Below are positions 13,943 through 21,186 of a DNA stretch of 26,902 nucleotides, one piece after another (position 1 is the first letter of the stretch; each line of letters starts with the position of its first letter). The DNA is taken from positions 1 through 26,902 of the forward strand of contig DATJMJ010000050.1 in assembly GCA_035508795.1 (NCBI GenBank). The letters run 5' to 3'. The stretch comes from DATJMJ01 sp035508795. Its GTDB lineage: Bacteria > Actinomycetota > Acidimicrobiia > Acidimicrobiales > Palsa-688. The position numbers and the translations under genes were made by a program. Under the pieces are notes generated by a model. It made no database searches. It saw only the letters and a list, made by a program, of their open reading frames with translations, and was not told the DNA's origin.

Positions 13943-14374
13943 TCACGGCTTGGGAGGGCCGGCCCGGGGGTCGTCCTCGGCGTGGACGTAGTCGAGGCTT
14001 ATCGGCCCGGTTGCCGTCACTTGCGTGATGTACTCCCCGGACTTGGCCCAGTGGAAGTGCGCAGTGCCTCCGGGAAGGACGATGACGGCACCTGGCGGGT
14101 ATGCCTGCAACTTCGCCTCGTCGAATTCCTCGCCGACACCTATGTAGAAGACGCCCGATATCACGGTGTAGACGCGGTCTTCGTGGTGGCGGTGCGGCAT
14201 CAACTTCACACCGGCTGGGACCTTCACCCTGACCACGTAGGGGGCGGCTTCCTCGGGATGCCCGACGACAACTGCGAGACGGGCTCCAGGGGGGAAAGCC
14301 GGGAACGGTTCCCAGTCGGTGTCCTCATTGAACGCCACCTTGAGCTGAGGCTCCTTTGGCCCGTGCGAGCTCAC
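13943..14374 (-). CDS. Cupin-domain protein
   Basis: 143 residues from GTG 14374. This start is chosen because AGGAGGT (revcomp of 14381-14387) lies 6 bases upstream; the longer frame to 14608 reads low-complexity sequence. Motif 1 of the cupin fold is GVKLMPHRHHEDRVYTVISG (55-74), with metal-ligand histidines His61 and His63 but Arg67 where the canonical Glu would sit (Glu65/Asp66 are close). Motif 2 is PPGAVIVLPGGTAHFHWA with His106. It is likely a small metal-binding cytosolic protein of the type DUF4437/cupin_2, used as a sensor, isomerase or dioxygenase; the substrate is unknown. It is divergent from the regulator at 14571 and may be co-regulated through the palindrome at 14524-14537. 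Confidence 0.82.
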   Translation of the reverse strand: MSSHGPKEPQLKVAFNEDTDWEPFPAFPPGARLAVVVGHPEEAAPYVVRVKVPAGVKLMPHRHHEDRVYTVISGVFYIGVGEEFDEAKLQAYPPGAVIVLPGGTAHFHWAKSGEYITQVTATGPISLDYVHAEDDPRAGPPKP

Positions 14375-14523
14375 CTTCGTACCTCCTGACGGGGGGACGA
14401 CGGCACCACCCCCACCAGCATCTTCCATCATCGCGGTGGCCGTTCGCACCCGTGGCCGGCCCTGGTGCGCGCCCCGGTTAGGGGCCCGCGCAAACAAGCG
14501 GAGTGAGCGTTCTTCCTGAGATA

Positions 14524-14563
14524 ACACAAATTTGTGTGATCTTCGGAAATTGTGTGTTAGAGT
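14524..14563 (+). promoter_or_regulatory. Operator palindrome and leaderless-type promoter of the GbsR/MarR-like regulator
   Basis: ACACAAATTTGTGT (14524-14537) is a perfect 14-bp palindrome, and a second half-site AATTGTGTGTT follows at 14549-14558. The -10-like TAGAGT (14558-14563) ends 7 bases before the ATG at 14571, so transcription should start at or next to the start codon and no ribosome site is seen. The palindrome covers the expected -35 position, the usual place for repression by a MarR-type dimer. The divergent cupin gene may share it. Confidence 0.6.
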
Positions 14564-14570
14564 ACCCGGC

Positions 14571-15092
14571 ATGCCGACTGATGCAGAGATCACCTTCACC
14601 GACCACACGGGCCGGTTCTATGCCCGCCGTTACGGGATGGCCCCGATGGTGGGCCGCCTCCTCGGGTACCTGTCCGTGTGCGACCCGCGGGGGCAGACGA
14701 TCGGCGAGCTAGCCGACGCGCTCCTGGCGAGCCGTAGCGCCATCGCGGGCGCCGTCAACACGTTGGAGGCCCTCCGGCTGATCCGGCGGTCGCGAGCCGC
14801 CGGCGAGCGGATGGACAGGGTCTACATCGACATGTCGGGCCCCAATGCGATGGGCTTCGACATATCCGAGTACCAAGAGCAGGGCGACCTGGCGCGTGAG
14901 GGTCTCCGCGTCCTGGAGGGCGCCCCTCCCGAGCGCCGCGCGATCCTGCTCGAGTGGGCCGCGTTCGCAGACTTCCTGGTGGAGCGGATCCCCGTCCTGG
15001 AAAAGGAGTGGCACGACCGCCGCGAGGTGCTGCAAGCGGCTGGCCAGCTCCCCGAGGCGCCCGAGCACCGCCGCGAAGGCGGGGCGCGATGA
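14571..15092 (+). CDS. GbsR/MarR-type winged-helix transcriptional regulator
   Basis: 173 residues. Residues about 20-90 form a winged helix: GQTIGELADALLASRSAIAG is the HTH with recognition helix SRSAIAGAVNTLEALRLI, and the wing follows as RRSRAAGERMDRVYID. The remaining helices (about 100-160) would form the dimer interface. The ATG at 14571 is set by a -10 box seven bases upstream and by lack of coding character before it. The stop overlaps the ATG of the ABC ATPase gene (ATGA), so regulator and transporter form one coupled operon; in such operons the regulator usually represses its own exporter until a ligand binds. The ligand is unknown. Confidence 0.85.
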   Translation: MPTDAEITFTDHTGRFYARRYGMAPMVGRLLGYLSVCDPRGQTIGELADALLASRSAIAGAVNTLEALRLIRRSRAAGERMDRVYIDMSGPNAMGFDISEYQEQGDLAREGLRVLEGAPPERRAILLEWAAFADFLVERIPVLEKEWHDRREVLQAAGQLPEAPEHRREGGAR

Positions 15093-16108
15093 CCGGCCAG
15101 ACCGCCGCCCCCGGGATCGTCGCCAGGGACGTGTGCAAATCGTTCGGCAACCACGTGGTGCTCGACCACGTCAACCTGTCGGTGGAGGAGGGCACGGTCC
15201 TGGCGCTCCTCGGCCCAAACGGAGCAGGCAAGACGACGATGGTCCGCATCCTGTCGACCCTCATCTCGCCCAGTTCCGGCTCCATGCAAATAGCCGGCCA
15301 CGACGTAGCCGACGACCCCGATGGCGTCCGGGCCGTCATTGGGGTCACCGGCCAGTTCTCCGCCGTGGACAACCTGCTCACCGGGGCCGAGAACCTGCGC
15401 TTGATGGCAGACCTCCGCCACCTCGGCTGCGAGGCCGGGCAAAGACGGGTCGCCGAGTTATTGGAGCAGTTCGACCTGACCGACGCTGCCGGCAAGGTGC
15501 TCTCGGCTTATTCGGGCGGGATGCGGCGCCGCCTCGACCTGGCGATGACCCTTGTCGGCAGGCCGCGGGTGATCTTCTTGGACGAGCCCACCACCGGGTT
15601 GGACCCGCGCAGCCGGCTCACGATGTGGCAGAAGATCCGCGAGCTCGTCTCCGACGGCGTCACGGTCCTGCTCACAACCCAGTACCTCGACGAAGCGGAC
15701 CAGCTTGCAGACCGGGTAGCGGTGCTCGACCAGGGCCGGGTAGTCGCCGAAGGTACGCCGGCCGAGCTCAAGAGCCGGATCCCCGGTGGCCACGTCCTGC
15801 TCCATTTCGCTCGTCCCGACCTGCTCCGTTCGGCGGCCGGCCTCCTGCCGGCGGCCGATCCCGACGAGGACCAGCTCGTTCTCCAGGTGCCCTCCGACGG
15901 CACCGTGAGCTCGCTGCGTGAGCTGCTCGACGAGCTGCACCATGCCCGGATCGACGTCGAGCGGCTAACTGTCCACACCCCCGACCTCGACGACGTGTTC
16001 TTCGCCGTGACCGGCAGCCATGTCGCCGCTCATGCCGGGACAGGTCACGCACCCCAAACCGGCCAGGCACCCCAAGCCGGCCACGCGCTACAAGGAGCTC
16101 AACGATGA
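15089..16108 (+). CDS. ABC-2 type exporter ATP-binding protein (DrrA-like)
   Basis: 339 residues from ATG 15089, overlapping the regulator stop. Nucleotide-binding motifs are complete: Walker A GPNGAGKTT (42-50), Q-loop at GQFSAVDNLLTGAENL (about 88-103), signature YSGGMRRRL (141-149), Walker B VIFLDEPTTGLDP (161-173), and the switch segment LLTTQYLDEADQLADR. The switch has Gln where many ABC ATPases have His, which is common in the DrrA group. The C-terminal 100 residues are the DrrA-type regulatory domain ending near DLDDVFFAVTG; the last 25 residues are a repetitive tail of HAPQ/QAPQ/HALQ units. It energises export by the membrane partner encoded next (ATGA overlap), probably of drugs or lipophilic compounds. 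Confidence 0.92.
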   Translation: MTGQTAAPGIVARDVCKSFGNHVVLDHVNLSVEEGTVLALLGPNGAGKTTMVRILSTLISPSSGSMQIAGHDVADDPDGVRAVIGVTGQFSAVDNLLTGAENLRLMADLRHLGCEAGQRRVAELLEQFDLTDAAGKVLSAYSGGMRRRLDLAMTLVGRPRVIFLDEPTTGLDPRSRLTMWQKIRELVSDGVTVLLTTQYLDEADQLADRVAVLDQGRVVAEGTPAELKSRIPGGHVLLHFARPDLLRSAAGLLPAADPDEDQLVLQVPSDGTVSSLRELLDELHHARIDVERLTVHTPDLDDVFFAVTGSHVAAHAGTGHAPQTGQAPQAGHALQGAQR

Positions 16109-16902
16109 CCACGCTCGCCTACACCCTCAGCGACTCGCGGGTCATGCTCCGCCGCAACCTAAAGCGCCAGCTCCGCTACCCGTCCATGACCGTGATGCTC
16201 GTCGGCATGCCCATCGTCTTGTTGCTTCTCTTCGTGTACGTGTTCGGCGGCCAGCTCGGAGCCGGCCTCGGCAGCCACCAGGGACGCCACGCCTACCTCG
16301 ACTACGTCGTGCCAGGCCTGCTGCTCATCACGGTCGCCTCGGCTGTCCAGGGCACGTCGATCATGGTCGCCATGGACATGACGGGTGGCATCATCGACCG
16401 GTTCCGCACGATGGCGATCGCTCGCGCCTCGGTCCTCACCGGCCACGTGCTGGGCAGCCTCATCCAGACGCTGGCCGGCATGGCGATCCTCGTCGGCGTC
16501 GCGATAGCGCTCGGGTTCCGCTCGAGCGCAGGCGTCCTCGAATGGCTCGCCGTAGCCGGGATCCTTGCCCTGTTCGCGTTCGGCCTGATCTGGCTCGCCG
16601 TCGCGCTCGGCCTTGCCGCCAAGAGCGTCGAGACCGCAAGCAACACCCCGATGGTGCTGTTGTTGCTTTGCTTTTTCGGCAACGGGTTCGTGCTCACCTC
16701 GACGATGCCCGCCGGGTTGCGCCAGTTCGCCGAGTACCAGCCCCTGACTCCCGTCGCTGACACCGTCCGCGGGCTGTTGACGGGTGCCGCCGTCGGGGAC
16801 CACGCCATCGCCGCCACCGCCTGGAGCCTCGGCATCGCCGTCGCGGCCTACTTCTGGGCGATAAGCCTTTACAACAGGCGCCGGGCAGCCGAGCCAAACT
16901 GA
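16105..16902 (+). CDS. ABC-2 type exporter permease (DrrB-like)
   Basis: 265 residues with six hydrophobic segments: about 28-48, 68-85, 110-140 (two, around the conserved loop), 148-170, 182-200 and 238-255. The sequence after the second helix, DMTGGIIDRFRTMAIARASVLTG, is the coupling region typical of ABC2_membrane permeases of the DrrB group, and LTPVADTVRGLLTG before the last helix is also characteristic. It starts in an ATGA overlap with the ATPase gene and is the last gene of the regulator-ATPase-permease operon. A short direct repeat covers its stop codon. Confidence 0.9.
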   Translation: MTTLAYTLSDSRVMLRRNLKRQLRYPSMTVMLVGMPIVLLLLFVYVFGGQLGAGLGSHQGRHAYLDYVVPGLLLITVASAVQGTSIMVAMDMTGGIIDRFRTMAIARASVLTGHVLGSLIQTLAGMAILVGVAIALGFRSSAGVLEWLAVAGILALFAFGLIWLAVALGLAAKSVETASNTPMVLLLLCFFGNGFVLTSTMPAGLRQFAEYQPLTPVADTVRGLLTGAAVGDHAIAATAWSLGIAVAAYFWAISLYNRRRAAEPN

Positions 16903-16915
16903 GCCGAGCCAAACT
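16888..16915 (+). repeat. Tandem direct repeat at the permease stop codon
   Basis: GCCGAGCCAAACT occurs at 16888-16900 and again at 16903-16915, separated by GA of the TGA stop. The first copy encodes the last residues of the permease; the second is non-coding. It is probably a recent 15-base duplication. Confidence 0.8.
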
Positions 16916-16919
16916 AAGG

Positions 16920-16952
16920 CCACCGCTGGCATACCGGGACAAATGCCGGTGG
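16920..16952. terminator. Hairpin between convergent operons
   Basis: CCACCG-CT-GGCAT (16920-16932) pairs with ATGCCGGTGG (16943-16952): ten base pairs with a 2-base bulge and a 10-base loop. It lies just after the permease gene and between two convergent genes, the usual place for a bidirectional terminator, but there is no T-run on either side. Confidence 0.5.
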
Positions 16953-17047
16953 TCCTGGCGCACTGGCTCGCCAGCTGCCGCATTCGGTCGAGAGCAGCGC
17001 GTGGAGTGCCGCCCTCCTGGCCCCCTTGAGGCTGCGGGGGCGGCCGG

Positions 17048-19180
17048 CTACTGCGACACTCGCGACGTCCAGACGAGGTCGGGCTCCACGCGCAGGGCGC
17101 GGTCGCGGAACAGCCGGGCACACGCGTCGACGACGTCCGGGTCGTACTTGGTGCCCCGGCCCTGTTCCACCTCGCTGAGCGCCATTTCGAGCCCTACGGC
17201 GTTGCGGTAAGGGCGGCCGGAAGTTATCGCCTCTACGACGTCCGCCACGGCGATGATCTTGGCCCCCTGGCTGATCTCGGTTCCCTTCAGCCCGAACGGG
17301 TAGCCCGAGCCGTCGACCCGCTCGTGGTGCTCGAGGACCATCCGGCTGACTTCGGTCGGGAAGTTGGCTGCGGCGAGCACAGCGGCCCCCGTCTCGGGGT
17401 GTTCCCGGACGATGTACATCTCGGCGTCGCTCAGCCGGCCCGGGCGCGACAGGATCTCGGACGGTACGCGTACCTTGCCGACGTCGTGGACCGTTGCGGC
17501 GAGCTCGATGTCCCTTATGTCGTCTTCGGGCAGCCCCTGGGCGCGCGCGATGGCGACTGCGATCTCGGCAACCTTTCTTTGGTGGCCGGCCGTGTACGGG
17601 TCGTGCATCTCGACCGTCGACGAGACGGCGCCGGCCATCGACTTGACAAGTTTGTCCTGAGAAAGCTTGAGGTTGTGCTCGGCGCTGACGTCGTAAACGA
17701 ACGACCCGATGCCGATTATTTTGCCCTCGACCAGGACCGGGAAATTGGTCGACCGCCAGAAGTGGCCCTGGTCGCTACCCGGGGCGGGTCGCCCGGGAAG
17801 GTCCGGTACTGTCACGGCCTTCCCGGTCGAAAGGACGGCTTCGTAGGCAGGCCCGACGCGGTCCCATAGGTAGGGGACGACTTCGCTCAGCTTCTTTCCC
17901 ACCAGGGCGTCCGGCTCGACGCCGACCGTACCGGCGAGCAGGTCGTTTATCCGCAGGACCCGCAGATGAGTGTCCACCAGGCACAAACCGACCGGAGCCG
18001 ATCGTTGGATCGCGTCGATAAAAGCCGTTGTTTCGGCTTGCTCCCGGCTCACCTGGCGGAGCCGGTTTTCGAGCACTTCCCGGTCCTCCGGCACCGACGG
18101 TACCCCGGCGCTTTTGGGACTGCTCAGGTCGAGCGTCGTGCTGACCGAGCCCGTGAGCACCGACGCCCGGTCCCGGCCGGCAACTTTTGCGTCGTAAAGA
18201 GCCAGATCTGCGTCGCGAAGCCAACGTTCGGCCGTTGGGTCGTCGGCGAGGAGGGCAGCGACCCCTATGCTCAAGGTGAGGTCCGTGCACCGGCGGCACT
18301 CGTCGAGGATCCTTTCTGCCGCCTCGGAAGCCATTTCTGGCCCGGTGGCGGGCAGGATGATGGCAAACTCGTCTCCTCCCACGCGGCCTACGACGTCCGA
18401 GCGGCGGCTATTCGCGTGAAGTAGCGCACCCACCTCGGACAGCGCCCGATCGCCGGCCTGGTGGCCTCTGGCGTCGTTGAAGGACTTGAACAGGTCGACA
18501 TCTATCATGAGAAGGCTTGCCATTACGCCGCACCGCAAGGCGCGGTCGACTTCATTATCCAGGCGTTGGTAAAACGAATCCTGGTTGAGGCACCCGGTCA
18601 GCCAGTCGACCGAGGCCCGGTAGGTCAGCTCGTCCCGCAGCGCCCGTTCACGGCTGTTGAGCGTGCTAAGCGCCCGGCTGGTCAGGATGGCGAAGACCGT
18701 CGTCCCGGCGACAAACGTGAGTGTCACGAGCAGTTTGCCGTCGGAGGACGTTATGCGGACGTCGGTACCAAACAGGCTGGCAAGTTCGGCCAACGACACG
18801 AGGCCGCAGATCGTGACAGCCCTGGGGGACAGTGCCACGGCCGCATTTACCACAGGCAAGGCGAAGAGGTAGACGAGCGGGCTGTCGATGCCCCCGTCGA
18901 GAGCGCAGCACCCGGTAAGGATCGCACCTGTCAGCAGAGCTGCACCGAACGCGAAGTCTGCTCGCCAGGTCTGGAGGGCGACCCAGCTCGCCAGGGGCAG
19001 CATGGCGAAACTCGCGACGGCGGTTGCGCCGGCGATCAGGAGGAGCGCCAACCTCCACGCAAGACTGGGCGCGATGAGAAAGTAGAGGAAAGTCGCAGTG
19101 GCTTCGGCCGCGAGCACGCAAAACGCGGCGAACAGGTAATTGGACCAAAATTCAGCCTGGTGCTCCGAGGTTCTGTTCAT
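17048..19180 (-). CDS. Membrane GGDEF-PAS-HD-GYP protein (c-di-GMP synthesis and breakdown)
   Basis: 710 residues. The first 170 hold about six membrane helices in a MASE-like sensor region. A GGDEF domain (about 185-345) has the intact motif GRVGGDEF (GGDEF 268-272), the metal site IDVDLFKSFND, and a complete inhibitory RxxD site (Arg259-Asp262). A PAS domain (about 385-500) follows, then an HD-GYP domain (about 515-695) with HDPYTAGH, the HD pair in VHDVGKVRVP (565-566), REHPETG, HHERVDGSGYP and ADVVEA. Both catalytic halves look active, so it probably makes and degrades cyclic di-GMP, switched by the membrane region and PAS. HD-GYP at the C-terminus after PAS is less usual than EAL. The gene is alone; an upstream palindrome resembles a DosR box. 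Confidence 0.92.
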   Translation of the reverse strand: MNRTSEHQAEFWSNYLFAAFCVLAAEATATFLYFLIAPSLAWRLALLLIAGATAVASFAMLPLASWVALQTWRADFAFGAALLTGAILTGCCALDGGIDSPLVYLFALPVVNAAVALSPRAVTICGLVSLAELASLFGTDVRITSSDGKLLVTLTFVAGTTVFAILTSRALSTLNSRERALRDELTYRASVDWLTGCLNQDSFYQRLDNEVDRALRCGVMASLLMIDVDLFKSFNDARGHQAGDRALSEVGALLHANSRRSDVVGRVGGDEFAIILPATGPEMASEAAERILDECRRCTDLTLSIGVAALLADDPTAERWLRDADLALYDAKVAGRDRASVLTGSVSTTLDLSSPKSAGVPSVPEDREVLENRLRQVSREQAETTAFIDAIQRSAPVGLCLVDTHLRVLRINDLLAGTVGVEPDALVGKKLSEVVPYLWDRVGPAYEAVLSTGKAVTVPDLPGRPAPGSDQGHFWRSTNFPVLVEGKIIGIGSFVYDVSAEHNLKLSQDKLVKSMAGAVSSTVEMHDPYTAGHQRKVAEIAVAIARAQGLPEDDIRDIELAATVHDVGKVRVPSEILSRPGRLSDAEMYIVREHPETGAAVLAAANFPTEVSRMVLEHHERVDGSGYPFGLKGTEISQGAKIIAVADVVEAITSGRPYRNAVGLEMALSEVEQGRGTKYDPDVVDACARLFRDRALRVEPDLVWTSRVSQ

Positions 19181-19253
19181 ACTGAAGGGCCTTCTCGGCA
19201 GGGGTATCGGCCCTCCCTGTTGAGGGGTTTAGGTGCAGGGGCCGGACCGCCGC

Positions 19254-19273
19254 ACCAAAGGGACTTTGGTCCT
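19254..19273. promoter_or_regulatory. DosR-box-like palindrome upstream of the GGDEF/HD-GYP gene
   Basis: GGGACTTTGGTCCT (19260-19273) matches the mycobacterial DosR/DevR core GGGACTWWAGTCCC at 12 of 14 positions. An overlapping perfect inverted repeat is ACCAAAG-GGA-CTTTGGT (19254-19270). It lies about 75-80 bases before the ATG at 19180. DosR responds to hypoxia and NO; a PAS-containing c-di-GMP enzyme would be a plausible target. No DosR/S gene is in the window. Confidence 0.45.
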
Positions 19274-19361
19274 GATAGCCAAGCAACCGGGTACGGGCCC
19301 GGGACCGCCGCGAGCTACCTAGCCGCCTCAGAGGGCGCGGCCGGGCGCGCCAGCCTGGATC

Positions 19362-20966
19362 TCAACCGAGGCCGTGGTCTTTGCGGTAGGTGGCCCAAAT
19401 TTGCTTCCACCGCCTGTAGTCGTCGTCGGTGAAGGGCTCGTAGCGCAAGGAACCTTCCCCGAACACACCGTGGGTGAACCAGCTGGCGGGGATGCCGAGT
19501 TCGGGCTGGACCTCGAGGTACTCGCGCCATTGCCCGATGTCGTACATCATCCAATTGTCCGTATTTACGAGCCAGTCTGAACAATTGCTGGCTATCTGCT
19601 GGCGGTAGCGGGCCTGTTCGACGACGTTGGGTACTTTGACGGCCCAGTCGTTGAGCCGGAGGACGTCGGTGACGTCGGCGAAGTAGGGGTGGGGGCAGTG
19701 GGTCATCACCATTGCGTCAGGCTTGGCAGCCTTGGAAGCCTCGTAGATCAGCCCGACGTAATCGTGCAGGAGCTCGATGCCCCCTTTGCCGCCCGCACTG
19801 ACGGAACCGGGGCCCTCCGGCTGGGCGGCCGTAAAGTCGAGGAAAAACCCATCGATGTCGTAGCCGTCCTTGCCGAGCAGCCGGGTTATGTCGCCGGCGA
19901 GGACCTCCCTGTAGCCGGGGTGCCCCGGGTCCACTGAAACCGCCTTGCCTTCTTGGTCCGTGATGCACCACTCGAGAGGGGCGCCGTCGGCCAGCCAGAG
20001 GCCCCACCAGGCGATCACATGGCGGCCGGCATCGTGGTGCCACCTCACGAACTCGGTCAGGTCCTCGTAACGGCCCGGGTCAGGCAACAAACGGTACCGG
20101 TCGCGTTGCCATTTGTCGGACGTGCATGCCACGCCCACGGGCACCTCCCGGTCGACCAGCCGCTGCACCCACCGCCGTTGGTTGGCCTCGGTTTCGTAGC
20201 TCGCCACCGGGTGGTCGGCCGTGACCTTGCGGGCCTCGCGCTTCATCGGGCTCGCTATATTGCATTGCTCGCCCCAGGGGAAAACGAACGTGTCGTACCA
20301 CCATGCGGCCGGTTGGCGCTGCGGGGTCGGTGCCCAACCGCGCCGGCGGAGATCCTCGGCGTAACTTGCGATCACTTCGTAGGGGCTCTCGAAGCGCTCC
20401 TCGACGCTGAGGAGGCAGATGCCGTCCATCTCGTCCACGGAGGCCCCGCCGTAGGAGACGACTACCATAAAACTTGCGGCGTCGATTGGCGAATAGCTAA
20501 CTGACGAGTAGACGTTGCGGCCCGGGGGTGCCCCGATGCCCACCCCTCCCCAGCGCGCCCCGGCTCGGAGCGGGAAGACGAAAGGCGGGGGAGTGAACAT
20601 CCACTGGAAGCCGAAGCGGCCATGTGCCCCGCTCATCGTGTAGGGGTCACCCGTCGCCACGCGGCCCCTCACCCCGGCGTCGTCGTAGCCGAGCCAGACG
20701 GTCTGCGAGGGGTGCGCGTAGCGGACGTCTTCGTTATTAGGAGCAGCGATGAAGATCTCGTGTAGGGGGGACCCGCGCCGCACGATGAACGACAGGTCCT
20801 TCACGTGCCCGTCGCCTCCCAAAGACGCCCGCCACCCCTGCCAGTGCGGGCCATCTTCCCGGCGCAGGCCTACGGCGAGCCCGCCTCGCGTGCAGACGAC
20901 ATCTGCTGCCACCGAGCGGAGGCCGCCCGGTCCCAGGTCGCTCTTCACTTCGCTCTCCGGCGTCAC
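19362..20966 (-). CDS. TIM-barrel glycoside hydrolase, alpha-galactosidase/GH31-GH36-clan-like
   Basis: 534 residues from GTG 20966, with a purine-rich AGGGGGG just upstream. The first 210 residues are beta-rich with many aromatic residues, like the N-terminal beta-supersandwich of GH31/GH36 enzymes. The barrel starts around AAWWYDTFVFPWGEQCN, followed by VGVACTSDKWQRDRY, HVIAWWGLWLADGAPLEW and YDIDGFFLDFTAAQPEG; Asp377 in FFLDF is the probable nucleophile. The acid/base may be the Asp in VLRLNDWA or in NTDNWMMYDIG; I cannot decide. There is no signal peptide, so it should act in the cytosol on an imported oligosaccharide or glycoside. No transporter or sugar regulator is adjacent. The glycosidase fold is likely; family and substrate are open. 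Confidence 0.65.
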   Translation of the reverse strand: MTPESEVKSDLGPGGLRSVAADVVCTRGGLAVGLRREDGPHWQGWRASLGGDGHVKDLSFIVRRGSPLHEIFIAAPNNEDVRYAHPSQTVWLGYDDAGVRGRVATGDPYTMSGAHGRFGFQWMFTPPPFVFPLRAGARWGGVGIGAPPGRNVYSSVSYSPIDAASFMVVVSYGGASVDEMDGICLLSVEERFESPYEVIASYAEDLRRRGWAPTPQRQPAAWWYDTFVFPWGEQCNIASPMKREARKVTADHPVASYETEANQRRWVQRLVDREVPVGVACTSDKWQRDRYRLLPDPGRYEDLTEFVRWHHDAGRHVIAWWGLWLADGAPLEWCITDQEGKAVSVDPGHPGYREVLAGDITRLLGKDGYDIDGFFLDFTAAQPEGPGSVSAGGKGGIELLHDYVGLIYEASKAAKPDAMVMTHCPHPYFADVTDVLRLNDWAVKVPNVVEQARYRQQIASNCSDWLVNTDNWMMYDIGQWREYLEVQPELGIPASWFTHGVFGEGSLRYEPFTDDDYRRWKQIWATYRKDHGLG

Positions 20967-21110
20967 GGGCCCCCCTCAGGGCGCCGGGCGCACGCCGCAG
21001 CCATGCACCGGGCACGGGTTGCTCCGGGCGGCGTCATCGTCGGCACCCGCTCAACGTTAGGCCGCCGGGTGGCGCGCTTGCGACGTGCCCGGGCGAACGT
21101 AAATGGTCCC

Positions 21111-21139
21111 TTTTCGGCAGAGCCGGCGCTGGTTAGCAT
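21111..21139 (+). promoter_or_regulatory. Possible promoter of the three-gene membrane cluster
   Basis: TAGCAT (21134-21139) resembles an actinobacterial -10 box, with a poor -35 TTTTCG (21111-21116) at 17 bases. If real, transcription would start near 21146, after ATG 21103 and before TTG 21187, supporting the latter as start. The 220-base region between the divergent genes at 20966 and 21187 shows nothing else I can name. Confidence 0.3.
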
Positions 21140-21186
21140 TAGCGGGTGCCTCAAGGCGGGAGGTCCGGCCGCTACCGGGAGAAGCG

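Noticed and set aside
16020..16100. Repetitive HAPQ/QAPQ tail of the ATPase as a sign of frameshift
   Set aside because: The frame stays open to an ATGA overlap with the permease, which is the normal operon junction; the tail is most simply a variable low-complexity end.
19275..19345. Possible c-di-GMP (GEMM) riboswitch on the minus strand before the GGDEF/HD-GYP gene
   Set aside because: Only a short GGCTAGGTAGC-type piece resembles the 3' part; the conserved A-rich core and GGGACGCAAAGCC-like 5' part are absent.
21103..21186. ATG 21103 as the start of the first membrane-cluster gene
   Set aside because: It has no ribosome site, adds an Arg-rich stretch that overlaps a possible promoter, and TTG 21187 has a well-spaced GGAG. 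Not excluded, only less likely.
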